From: Pseudomonadota bacterium
GTDB lineage: Bacteria > Desulfobacterota > Desulfobacteria > Desulfobacterales > Desulfosarcinaceae
Assembly: GCA_023435265.1 (NCBI GenBank)
Contig: JAEYRZ010000105.1
Span: 1-16,731, forward strand
Reading direction: 5' to 3'
Length of the DNA stretch: 16,731 nucleotides
Shown here: positions 7,132 to 14,080 of the stretch, in pieces
How positions within the stretch are numbered: the stretch's first letter is position 1
Layout: every line of letters starts with the position of its first letter
Notes under the pieces: generated by a model
The model's input: only the letters and a program-made list of their open reading frames with translations
Told to the model about the DNA's origin: nothing
The model's database searches: none
Translations under genes and position numbers: made by a program

Positions 7132-7403
7132 GATCCGGCCCCTCGCTTCATTTCCATGCGATGAGAATAGGCGCTGTGGACCTGAAAGCCGTCGCCCGCA
7201 ACGCTGTACTCGACCCAGTAGGTGACTCTGCCGGGCCTGAGAAATGCCAGCGAGCGGCCGGTCGAAGGATCGATGAACTTTTTGCCGGTGGCCTCGGCAT
7301 GCCGGATCACCTCTTCCACCGCCTCCAGGGAAATCATCCTGCGCGCAAGGAGCTGTTCGCCTTCACCGGAGAGGTACAGTTTGATCTGATCACGTCCTGT
7401 CAT
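7128..7403 (-). CDS. Conserved-looking hypothetical protein, 91 aa, in the tup operon
   Basis: No named family recognised. The predicted 91-aa product starts MTGRDQIKLYLSGEGEQLLA, has an alpha-helical-looking first half (LEAVEEVIRHAEATGKKF), then a beta-rich second half with GRVTYWVEYSV, DGFQVHSAYSHRM and a basic tail. It has no cysteine, membrane segment or signal peptide. The frame stays open to 7565, but upstream codons lie inside tupC and are shadow sequence. ATG 7403 lies behind GGGCGGG at a 6-nt spacing; ATG 7409 is an alternative. It overlaps the tupC end by 14 nt and its TGA overlaps the next ATG, so it is locked between the transporter and the redox gene. That arrangement is the main argument that it is real. 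Confidence 0.72.
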   Translation of the reverse strand: MTGRDQIKLYLSGEGEQLLARRMISLEAVEEVIRHAEATGKKFIDPSTGRSLAFLRPGRVTYWVEYSVAGDGFQVHSAYSHRMEMKRGAGS

Positions 7404-8571
7404 GTTCATCCCGCCCGCAGTTGCTCGCGCCGGTACTCGTCCCGGGTCCGTTTCTGGCGCAGGTCGATCCATCCGATCCTTCTTCCCGCATGACATGAAT
7501 GTCATGGGCATGAAACGATGCGAATACCGGTGCGCCCTGCGTAAACGAGAGGTCCGCCAGGTCATGGTTGGTGATATAGGCGGTCAAAGGGAATCCGCAA
7601 TCGACCTGCACCTTGGTGTAAAAACCGAAGGGAACGATCTTGTTGATCGGGCCCCGAAGCACATTCATTCCGCCTGGGCCGTTCGGGGGCGCCTGGGCCG
7701 AAAGGAAGATGTTTTCCGGACGGATGCACAGCGAAACCGTCTCGCCGGGGACGCCCTGACCGGCCGCTTCGATCTCACGTCCGGCGATCGAGGCGATGAA
7801 CGTTTCATTTCCGCTGCGCAGGACCCTGCCTTCAAAAACGGTTTCCACGCCGACCAGGGAGGCTACGAATGCATTGGCCGGTCGGCGCAGCACCTCGCCG
7901 GGCGCGCCCGTCTGCAGAATCTCTCCAGACTTCATCACGCCCAGCCGGGTGGCCAGGCGCAGCGCCTCCATGCGGCTGTGGGTGACGAAAATGGTGGTGA
8001 TGCGGGTCTCGCGCAGAACCCGTTCCAGATCCTCCATCAACGTCTCGCGGATGATCGGGTCCAGGGCGGAAAAGGGTTCATCCAGAAGGAGCACTTCGGG
8101 ATCGGTGGCCAAAGCGCGCGCGATGCTCACCCTTCGGGCCTCCCCGCCGGAAAGAGTCCGCGCCGAGCGGCCCCTGAGGTGGTTGATCCCGAAACGGTCC
8201 AGCGCGCCCGCGACGATCGGCTCGATCTCCTTACGCTTCAGGCCGCGGATTTTCAACCCGCTGGCGACATTCTGATCCACCGTGGTGTCGAAAAGCAGCG
8301 GCTCCTGCAGCACCATGGCGAGTTTGCGGCGATACTCGAGCAGCGGGATGTCGGCGCCGATGCTTCGCCCTCTGAACCGTATCTCGCCCCGGGAGGGTTT
8401 CACCAGGCCGGCCAGCGCTTGCAGCAGAGTACTCTTGCCCGCGCCGTTCGGGCCGATGAGCACCAGGATCTCGCCTTCCGGGACCGCCAATAATGGAACA
8501 TTCAGGATCAGCGCGCCGCTCCTGACCACCTGAAGGTTCCGGGCCTCGAACACCGTCGGCGCCGAACTCAT
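7390..8571 (-). CDS. tupC: Tungstate ABC transporter, ATP-binding protein
   Basis: A 393-aa ABC ATPase powering tungstate import. Walker A GPNGAGKST (40-48), Q-loop near Q89, signature LSGGEARR (140-147), Walker B VLLLDEP (160-166) and switch His198 are all present. After the ATPase domain, residues from about 244 to 361 look like a TOBE-type oxyanion-sensing region (RPENIFLS, KIVPFGFYTKVQVDCG), as in ModC/TupC. The last 30 residues are polar and resemble no domain. The frame extends upstream to 9012, but that part is a shadow of the permease gene. ATG 8571 overlaps the tupB stop as ATGA and has AAAGG 5 nt upstream. Tungstate rather than molybdate is inferred from the partner TupA. Confidence 0.88.
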   Translation of the reverse strand: MSSAPTVFEARNLQVVRSGALILNVPLLAVPEGEILVLIGPNGAGKSTLLQALAGLVKPSRGEIRFRGRSIGADIPLLEYRRKLAMVLQEPLLFDTTVDQNVASGLKIRGLKRKEIEPIVAGALDRFGINHLRGRSARTLSGGEARRVSIARALATDPEVLLLDEPFSALDPIIRETLMEDLERVLRETRITTIFVTHSRMEALRLATRLGVMKSGEILQTGAPGEVLRRPANAFVASLVGVETVFEGRVLRSGNETFIASIAGREIEAAGQGVPGETVSLCIRPENIFLSAQAPPNGPGGMNVLRGPINKIVPFGFYTKVQVDCGFPLTAYITNHDLADLSFTQGAPVFASFHAHDIHVMREEGSDGSTCARNGPGTSTGASNCGRDEHDRT

Positions 8572-9266
8572 CGCGGCCTTTCGCGCTGCTGCACCTTGGT
8601 GAGCACCAGGTTGATCAGGTAGGCCAGGAGCAGCAGGATGATGGAGAGCGCAATGGCCACGTCGAAATTGCCGCGGCTGGTCTCCATCACCGTGGCGGTC
8701 GTGAGCACCCGCGAATAGCCCTTGATGTTCCCGCCCACCATGATCGATGCGCCCACCTCGGAGATCACGCCCCCGAATCCGGCCATAATCGCGGCAAGCA
8801 GCGAAAGTTTGGCCTCCTTGACCAGAATCCAGATCATCTGGCGCCGTGTGGCGCCGAGCGCCAGAATTTGAAGGCGTAGTTTGGCCGGCAGCTGCTGCAC
8901 GGCGGCCAGGGTGATGCCGGTCACGATCGGCGTGGCGATCACCGCCTGCGCCACGATCATGGCCAAGGGGGTATACAGAATTCCCATGAAGCCAAGCGGA
9001 CCGTTGCGCCACAGGGAAATGGTGACGAAAAGCCCCACCACCACCGGGGGCAGCGCCATACCGGTGTTGATGAGGCTGACCACGACATTTCTGCCCGGAA
9101 ATCGGGTGAGGGCCACGGTCGCCCCTACCGAGATCCCGATGACCAGGCTGATCAGGGTGGCGCTGCCGGACACTTTGACGGACAACCAGGAGATACCGAT
9201 CACTTCCGAGTCGAAGCTGACCAGAAGCCAGAAGGCCTTCCGGATTCCTTCGATGATCAGGTCCAT
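8568..9266 (-). CDS. tupB: Tungstate ABC transporter, permease protein
   Basis: A 232-aa integral membrane permease of the MetI-like type with about five hydrophobic segments (roughly 30-54, 60-86, 98-124, 151-176, 203-223). The cytoplasmic coupling loop ALGATRRQMIWILVKEA (136-152) corresponds to the EAA motif that docks on the ATPase; GGVISEVGASIMVGGN (165-180) is typical of TupB-type permeases. The length matches TupB (about 230 aa). It follows tupA after 4 nt and overlaps tupC by 4 nt, so the three genes form one translational unit. No clear ribosome-binding site was found, consistent with coupling to tupA. Confidence 0.9.
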   Translation of the reverse strand: MDLIIEGIRKAFWLLVSFDSEVIGISWLSVKVSGSATLISLVIGISVGATVALTRFPGRNVVVSLINTGMALPPVVVGLFVTISLWRNGPLGFMGILYTPLAMIVAQAVIATPIVTGITLAAVQQLPAKLRLQILALGATRRQMIWILVKEAKLSLLAAIMAGFGGVISEVGASIMVGGNIKGYSRVLTTATVMETSRGNFDVAIALSIILLLLAYLINLVLTKVQQRERPR

Positions 9267-9270
9267 GGTA

Positions 9271-10125
9271 TTATTTGCCCAGGTCCTCGACGTTCTTGCC
9301 CGCGTCCGGGAAGAACAACGGCGAACCGTATTTATCCACGCCGAAGGTCCGGATCACCTCCTGGGCTTCCTTGGAAACCATGAAGTCCGCAAAGGCCTTG
9401 GCCGCCGCGATGTTGGCCTTGGGCCATTTTTGTGGGTCCACTTCCATGACGTGGTAGATGTTGAGCAGGACGGCATCGCCTTCGACGAGGATGTCCAGTT
9501 TCAGGTTTTTGGCCAGCGCCAGGTAGGTGCCGCGGTCGGTCAGGGTATACCCCTTCTTCTCCGCTGCCACATTCAAGGTCTGGCCCATTCCGAGACCCGT
9601 CTCCTGGTACCATTTGTGCCCCTCGGGCACAATGCCGGCCACCTTCCACACCGACTTTTCTTTGGCGTGCGTGCCGGAGTTGTCGCCCCTGGAGAGAAAG
9701 AGCGCCTCGGCGGCGGCGATTTTTTTGAGGGCGTCCGCCGTGGATCGGGTCCCCTTGATCCCGGCCGGGTCCTCGGCCGGGCCTGCGATCACGAAGTCAT
9801 TGTGCATCACCAACCGGCGGTCGACCCCGAACCCCTCCTGCATAAATTTTTTCTCGGCATCGGGGGAGTGAACCAGCAGCACATCGGCTTCGCCCTTACG
9901 GCCCATGGTCATGGCCTGTCCGGAGCCAACCGCGATCGTCTTGACGAAGTAACCGGTCTTTGCTTCGAACATCGGGACCAGCACGTCAAGCAGCCCGGTA
10001 TCCTGCGTGCTGGTGGTGGTGGCCAGGATCAGGGCTTTGGTCTCGGCCCGGGCCGGCGAGACGACGCCGATCAGCAGCGCCATGACGCCGATAAACAGCA
10101 ATGCCGCATGTCTGTGTTGTTTCAT
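9271..10125 (-). CDS. tupA: Tungstate-binding periplasmic protein
   Basis: A 284-aa periplasmic binding protein. Signal peptide: basic MKQHRH, hydrophobic core to about residue 22, cleavage after SPARA (A27). The mature start carries TTTSTQDTGLLD (36-47), the oxyanion-binding motif characteristic of TupA rather than ModA, then GSGQAMTMGRKGEADVLLVH and SRGDNSGTH. Tungstate captured here is delivered to TupBC for synthesis of tungstopterin enzymes such as BamB and possibly FdhA. The frame could begin at ATG 10131, but the GAGGAGG ribosome-binding site is then too close; ATG 10125 has 7-nt spacing and gives a cleaner signal peptide. It lies 25 nt after the paralogous lipoprotein gene. Confidence 0.93.
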   Translation of the reverse strand: MKQHRHAALLFIGVMALLIGVVSPARAETKALILATTTSTQDTGLLDVLVPMFEAKTGYFVKTIAVGSGQAMTMGRKGEADVLLVHSPDAEKKFMQEGFGVDRRLVMHNDFVIAGPAEDPAGIKGTRSTADALKKIAAAEALFLSRGDNSGTHAKEKSVWKVAGIVPEGHKWYQETGLGMGQTLNVAAEKKGYTLTDRGTYLALAKNLKLDILVEGDAVLLNIYHVMEVDPQKWPKANIAAAKAFADFMVSKEAQEVIRTFGVDKYGSPLFFPDAGKNVEDLGK

Positions 10126-10150
10126 CTGCATTCCTCCTCAATAATTGCAG

Positions 10151-11014
10151 TCAGCTCTTTTGACCCCGGGTGCTCCGCCATTCTTTCGAATTGGGGAAGA
10201 AAAGCGGACTTCCGTACGTTTCCTTGCCGAAGTCCCGAATGATTCTCTGCCCCTTCTCCGGAGCGGTAAGCCATTTCACGAACATCATGGTTTCGGCGTA
10301 ATGGACCTTCGGAAATTTTTTCGGGCTGACTGGAATCAGGCTGATGAAATTGAGCAGCGCCTCGTCTTTTTCCACCAGTACCACCAGCTTGATCTTGTTC
10401 TGAAGGGTCAGGAAGGTGGCCCGGTCGATCACCGTGTAGGCGGCTTTCTGATCGGTGTACTGCAGGGTGGGGGCGTTGCCCGTCGCGCCCTTCTCATAGA
10501 TCTGGTACCAGGGGCCGTCCGGTTCGACTCCGGCGGCCTTCCATAGATCCATCTCCGCCACATGCGTTCCGGACTTGTCGCCGCGGCTGATGAAGGGCTG
10601 CTTGCTGGCCGCGATCTTTTTCAGAGCCTCGCCGGCGAGTCCAAGCCCTTTGATTCCGGCCGGATCGTCCTCAGGCCCCACGATGACGAAGTCATTGTAC
10701 ATCAAGTCGAAGCGCTCGGTTCCGAACCCTTCGACGACGAACTTTTCTTCAAGAACCTTGGCATGCACCATGACCAAATCGAAACTGCCCTTGCGGGCAA
10801 GGTTGAGCGCCGCCCCGGTCCCCGACCCCACGTGACGCACCCGAATTCCGGTTTCTTTTTCAAAGGATGTTTCCAGGACATCGACGATGCCGGCATCGAT
10901 CGGCCCGATGGTACTGGAAAGCAGGATGAACTTGTTTCCACCCCGGTTGGACGGGCCTGCACAGGCGCCGAATAAAAATAAACAGATGACCGCAATCCAG
11001 AACCATTTTCGCAT
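10151..11014 (-). CDS. TupA-like substrate-binding lipoprotein, diverged paralogue
   Basis: A 287-aa binding protein with a lipoprotein signal: MRKWFW, hydrophobic core and lipobox LFGAC with Cys18. It is collinear with the neighbouring TupA, sharing runs such as NDFVIVGPEDDPAGIKG, SRGDKSGTH and YGSPLFFP. However, the ligand-binding TTTSTQDTGLLD of TupA is replaced by SSTIGPIDAGIVD, one residue longer and without the STQD core. Ligand preference may therefore differ (another oxyanion, or tungstate at different affinity), with delivery to the same TupBC; this is inference. First gene of the tup operon; ATG 11014 has AAAGGAG with 6-nt spacing. It is one of two binding proteins for a single permease/ATPase pair. 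Confidence 0.85.
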   Translation of the reverse strand: MRKWFWIAVICLFLFGACAGPSNRGGNKFILLSSTIGPIDAGIVDVLETSFEKETGIRVRHVGSGTGAALNLARKGSFDLVMVHAKVLEEKFVVEGFGTERFDLMYNDFVIVGPEDDPAGIKGLGLAGEALKKIAASKQPFISRGDKSGTHVAEMDLWKAAGVEPDGPWYQIYEKGATGNAPTLQYTDQKAAYTVIDRATFLTLQNKIKLVVLVEKDEALLNFISLIPVSPKKFPKVHYAETMMFVKWLTAPEKGQRIIRDFGKETYGSPLFFPNSKEWRSTRGQKS

Positions 11015-11532
11015 CGTCGGCTCCTTTGAATGGTTTATTCAGGACTCGCCGGGATCGAACGACCGATCCGATGGACCGGCTGCGGGTTGCGCCTTGCCAA
11101 ACCCGAAGTCAAACCGCCTTGCCTATCGGCGCGCCCCAGTTTGTCCGAAATTCGACCAGTTCGATCAATATGTCAAAGTTATAGTTGGTATTCTTAGGAG
11201 TGACCACGAACAACTCATAATGACTTGTCCGTCTCCCGGCCCGAAGGTGATGTCGCTGTATTCGGTTGCAGCGGAGCATGAACTCAAGCGCCGCGCGCGC
11301 CGCGGAACCAATGAAATACTTTGTTAAAATGGTTTGTCCCGTGGATCAGCTTCCGCCCGTGCTGGCGCGAAGGGCCACGAACTGAAGCGGCCGATTCGGA
11401 AAGCGCGGCAGGCGCATACGGTCCGGATGGAAAGGGCCTGATGCACGACCAAGCGTTGGATGTGCCGGATCAGCACGTTCTGGATGGTCGGAGATAAAGT
11501 GGATTCGGCCATGGAATGGATGGATGGGATGC
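11015..11532. other. Gene-free region upstream of the tup operon; leader with hairpins
   Basis: No convincing gene in 518 nt. Read on the - strand, the last 130 nt or so before the tupA-like gene can fold into GGATCG-GTCGTT-CGATCC (11069-11052) and GGGTT-N11-AACCC (about 11105-11085), and include a near-duplicate GGCAAGGCG. A structured leader is possible given the metal-linked operon, but I could not match it to the Moco/Tuco RNA consensus. Short frames near 11324-11536 exist on both strands; the - strand one (70 aa, starting ATGA on the amidase stop) is Arg-rich and unlike a known protein, so I did not call it. Confidence 0.5.
11148..11176 (-). promoter_or_regulatory. Weak promoter candidate for the tup operon
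   Basis: On the - strand a perfect TTGACA (11176-11171) is followed after 17 nt by GAATTT, a poor -10. It would give a leader of about 130 nt. Only the -35 is convincing, and an activator-dependent or different promoter is equally possible. Confidence 0.25.
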
Positions 11533-12900
11533 TCATGGCGCTGCGCGCTCGGGCTTCCGGGGTGAGGGCGGATCATCGGCGATCCGGCGTCCCCACCCGA
11601 TGATCCGGTCGCACCATTGCGCAGCCGCCAGCAGACCGTCGTCGGCCCCCGGCGATCCGATGAGCTGCAGGCCGAGGGGCAGGCCGCGAGCTCCCTCCCC
11701 CGCCGGGATGGTCACGCAAGGAACGCCGCACAGCGTCCAGATGGTGCAGAAGGTTGGGTCGCCGGTCCCGGAAAGATCCGCAGGAGCCTCGCCGCGTGCA
11801 GCGGGCGTCACGACTGCGTCATACCCGCTCAGAAAGCCCGCCAGGTCGTCGCTCAACCGCGCCTTGCGTTCAAGCGCCGCGTCCAATTCCGCCTCCGTGA
11901 TCTGAAGTCCTTCGTCGATCAAGGCGTTCAGGCGCGGACTGATCCGGCCCCGCTCGCGGCGTTGCAGCTCCTGGAAGACGCGGGCGCCTTCGGCCCACAT
12001 GATCGTGTGGTGGGTGGCATGGGCTTCGGCAAAGGAGTCCGGCAGCTCCCGTTCTTCGACCCGCGCTCCGTCAGCGCGCAGTTGGTCGATCCGAAAGCGG
12101 AAATGTTTCTGTGCATCGGCATCGGCCAGTGACCAGACCGGCGACCTCACGGCGGCCAGCCGCGGCGGAGTCACCGATCCCGGACGGTCGGAAAAGACCG
12201 GACCGCGACCGCCCGCCCCCGTGCGGGTCCATAACACCGCTGCCAGCAGCGCGGCGTCGGGGACATTGCGGGCGAATACGCCCACCTGGTCGAGACTGGG
12301 GCTGAACGGGTGGATGCCCTCCAGCGGAATCCGGCCGGCGGTCGGTTTGAATCCCACCACGCCGCAAAAGGCGGCCGGCCGGATCACCGATCCATTGGTC
12401 TGCGTGCCGATGGCCGCCGGAACGAACCCCGCGGCCACCGCCGCCGCCGAGCCGCTGGACGATCCTCCCGGCGTGTGGGCCGGGTTCCAGGGATTGCGCG
12501 TCTGGCCGGGGGTGTAGAAGGCGAACTCGGCGGTGACGGTCTTGCCCATGATCAATCCGCCGGCGGCCACGATGCGCCGGACCGCGGCGGCCGAGCGCCG
12601 GGGAACGAAACCGGCGAAAAGCGGAGATCCCATGCCCGTGGGAATGCCCTCGGTTTCCACGATATCCTTGATCCCGATCGGAATGCCGTGCAGCGCTCCC
12701 GAACGGGGACGTTCATCGGCCCGCGCAGCCGCCTCCAGCAATCGCGCCGCATCGATCCACGCAAAAGCGCGGACCGTCTCCTCGCGCGACCGGGTGCGTT
12801 CCAGAAGGGCGCGGGTCAGGGTGACGCTGCTCAGTTCCCCGCGGGCGATGGTTTCGGCGGCCTCCCGCAGTCCGAGCCGAAAAGCGGCTTCAACGGTCAT
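11533..12900 (-). CDS. Amidase-signature family hydrolase
   Basis: A 455-aa amidase-signature enzyme, the usual length. The Ser-cisSer-Lys triad is complete: Lys78 in GIKDIVETEG, cis-Ser147 in GGSSSGSAAAVAAG and Ser171 in QTNGSVIRPAAFCG. The 69- and 24-residue spacings equal those of malonamidase E2. It hydrolyses a C-N amide bond in the cytoplasm; the substrate cannot be read from sequence. There is no GatB/GatC partner here, so a role as glutamyl-tRNA amidotransferase subunit A is unlikely. The frame extends upstream to 13065 but that part shadows the dehydrogenase. ATG 12900 has AAAGGA upstream and overlaps the dehydrogenase end by 11 nt, showing co-translation. A catabolic amidase acting with the adjacent TRAP uptake and dehydrogenase is inferred. 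Confidence 0.88.
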   Translation of the reverse strand: MTVEAAFRLGLREAAETIARGELSSVTLTRALLERTRSREETVRAFAWIDAARLLEAAARADERPRSGALHGIPIGIKDIVETEGIPTGMGSPLFAGFVPRRSAAAVRRIVAAGGLIMGKTVTAEFAFYTPGQTRNPWNPAHTPGGSSSGSAAAVAAGFVPAAIGTQTNGSVIRPAAFCGVVGFKPTAGRIPLEGIHPFSPSLDQVGVFARNVPDAALLAAVLWTRTGAGGRGPVFSDRPGSVTPPRLAAVRSPVWSLADADAQKHFRFRIDQLRADGARVEERELPDSFAEAHATHHTIMWAEGARVFQELQRRERGRISPRLNALIDEGLQITEAELDAALERKARLSDDLAGFLSGYDAVVTPAARGEAPADLSGTGDPTFCTIWTLCGVPCVTIPAGEGARGLPLGLQLIGSPGADDGLLAAAQWCDRIIGWGRRIADDPPSPRKPERAAP

Positions 12901-13900
12901 GGGCTTCGATCCTTTGGGCTCTGGCGGTTGCGTCCAATTCCGGATTGAGCAGGTTGGGCGGATTCCCGGTGGTGAGCGCCGCCACCAGGTTCTGAGCGGC
13001 CAGCAGGGCCATGGCGTGGCGTGTGGCGGCCGACGAACTGGCGATGTGCGGCGTGAGCACGACATTGGGAAGGTCGATCAGCGCGGGGTGCACGGAAGGT
13101 TCGTTCTCGAAGACATCCAGCCCCGCACCGGCCAGGCGGCCGTTCGCCAGGGCGTCGGCCAGCGCCGCATCGTCCACCACGCCGCCGCGCGCGGCATTGA
13201 TGAGAATGGCGCCGGGCTTCATCAGCTCCAATTCCCTGCGGCCGATCAGGTGGTGGGTGGAAGGCGCATAGGGCACGTGCAGGGTCAGAATGTCGGCACG
13301 GGTCAGCAGTTCTTCCCTGCTCACGAAGAGGGCGTTGCAGGCGGCCTCCACCTGCGCATCCGCACGATGGGGATTGTGATACAAAACCGGCATGTCAAAC
13401 CCGGCCGCGCGGCGCGCCACTTTCTGCCCGATCCGGCCCAGGCCCAGGATGCCCAGTGTGGAATGGTGCACATCGGCGCCTAGGAACTGTTTCAGGTACC
13501 AGCCTTTCCACAGGCCGGCGCGCAGATGCGCATCGGATTCCACCACCCGCCGGGCCGTGGCCAGGATCAAGGCCCAGGTGAAATCCGCCGTGCTGTCGTC
13601 CAGCACGCCGGGCGTGTTGGTGGCCATGACGCCGGCCCGCGAGCAGGCCGCCACGTCGATGTTGTTGAATCCCACGGCGATATTGCAGACGGCTCTGAGC
13701 CTGGGGCAGGCGCGGAGCAGGTCCTCGTCCACGCGGTCCACCAGTGTCGTCATCACCCCGTCCTTGTCGGCCAGTTTTTCGAGCAGGAGCGCGCGATCCA
13801 TCGGAATGTCCTCCTGATTGGCGCGCACCTCGAAATGTTCGGCCAGATAATCGAGTACGTCTTCGAAGATTTCACGGGTGACCAGGATGTTCGGCTTCAT
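12890..13900 (-). CDS. NAD(P)-dependent D-2-hydroxyacid dehydrogenase (glyoxylate/hydroxypyruvate reductase type)
   Basis: A 336-aa member of the D-isomer-specific 2-hydroxyacid dehydrogenases, interconverting a 2-oxoacid and a D-2-hydroxyacid. The Rossmann motif GLGRIG is at 153-158. The catalytic set is Arg238 (NAARGGVVDD), Glu267 (DVFENEP) and His285 (TPHIASS). AVGFNNIDVAACSRAGV and NTPGVLDDSTADF near 75-107 resemble the glyoxylate/hydroxypyruvate reductase (GhrB/GyaR) branch more than phosphoglycerate dehydrogenase, and no ACT domain is present. After the second Rossmann strand the residues are HNPHR, leaving NADH versus NADPH open. ATG 13900 has GAGGGA 7 nt upstream. Its end overlaps the amidase gene; a MITE-like element separates it from the TRAP genes on the same strand. 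Confidence 0.9.
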   Translation of the reverse strand: MKPNILVTREIFEDVLDYLAEHFEVRANQEDIPMDRALLLEKLADKDGVMTTLVDRVDEDLLRACPRLRAVCNIAVGFNNIDVAACSRAGVMATNTPGVLDDSTADFTWALILATARRVVESDAHLRAGLWKGWYLKQFLGADVHHSTLGILGLGRIGQKVARRAAGFDMPVLYHNPHRADAQVEAACNALFVSREELLTRADILTLHVPYAPSTHHLIGRRELELMKPGAILINAARGGVVDDAALADALANGRLAGAGLDVFENEPSVHPALIDLPNVVLTPHIASSSAATRHAMALLAAQNLVAALTTGNPPNLLNPELDATARAQRIEAHDR

Positions 13901-13932
13901 GGCAATTCCCTCGCGTAGGTGTTTTCCCTATC

Positions 13933-14080
13933 TAGTGTCCATCCAGAAATGGCAGATTACGGTCCAGATCAAGGCCGCAGCGACGGTGAAACCGCAGGCG
14001 TAGCCCCCGCTACGTCGAGGATTTCACCCGAGCGAGAACGCAGAGCTGGGCCGTAAGATGCCGTTTATGGATGGACACTA
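13933..14080. mobile_element. MITE-like element, 148 bp, with 35-bp imperfect terminal inverted repeats
   Basis: The left arm 13933-13967 begins TAGTGTCCATCCA and the right arm 14046-14080 ends TGGATGGACACTA. Over 35 nt the arms match at 30 positions, the outer 13 perfectly. Inside, GGTGAAA (13985-13991) pairs with TTTCACC (14022-14028), and CGTAGC (13999-14004) with GCTACG (14009-14014) around CCCC, so nearly the whole element can fold. Both ends carry TA, as expected for insertion at a TA target (IS630/mariner-type); CTATC also occurs at both boundaries (13928-13932, 14078-14082). It has no coding capacity. The right end supplies the dctM stop codon. Non-autonomous transposable element is my reading; copies elsewhere would be needed to prove it. 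Confidence 0.75.

Noticed and set aside
8572..9012. Longer TupC starting at 9012
   Set aside because: The added residues are low-complexity shadow sequence of the tupB gene; ATG 8571 is in the usual position just before the ATPase domain.
11041..11130. tRNA-like sequence on the - strand (a TTCGATC T-loop-like run and AGTCCT)
   Set aside because: The bases flanking TTCGATC do not form a 5-bp T-stem, and no matching acceptor, D or anticodon arms were found.
11324..11536. 70-aa - strand frame starting ATGA on the amidase stop
   Set aside because: The overlap is suggestive, but the product is Arg/Ser-rich, lacks any known motif and has no ribosome-binding site I can defend. The opposite strand is equally open.
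11381..11605. + strand frame with an in-frame TGA (about 11440) that could be read as selenocysteine
   Set aside because: The flanking peptides match nothing I know, no redox motif surrounds the TGA, and no SECIS-like hairpin was evident; chance readthrough is simpler.
12901..13065. Longer amidase starting at 13065
   Set aside because: The added 55 residues lie in the dehydrogenase gene, are Pro/Trp/Arg-rich and unlike an amidase N-terminus; ATG 12900 gives the family length.
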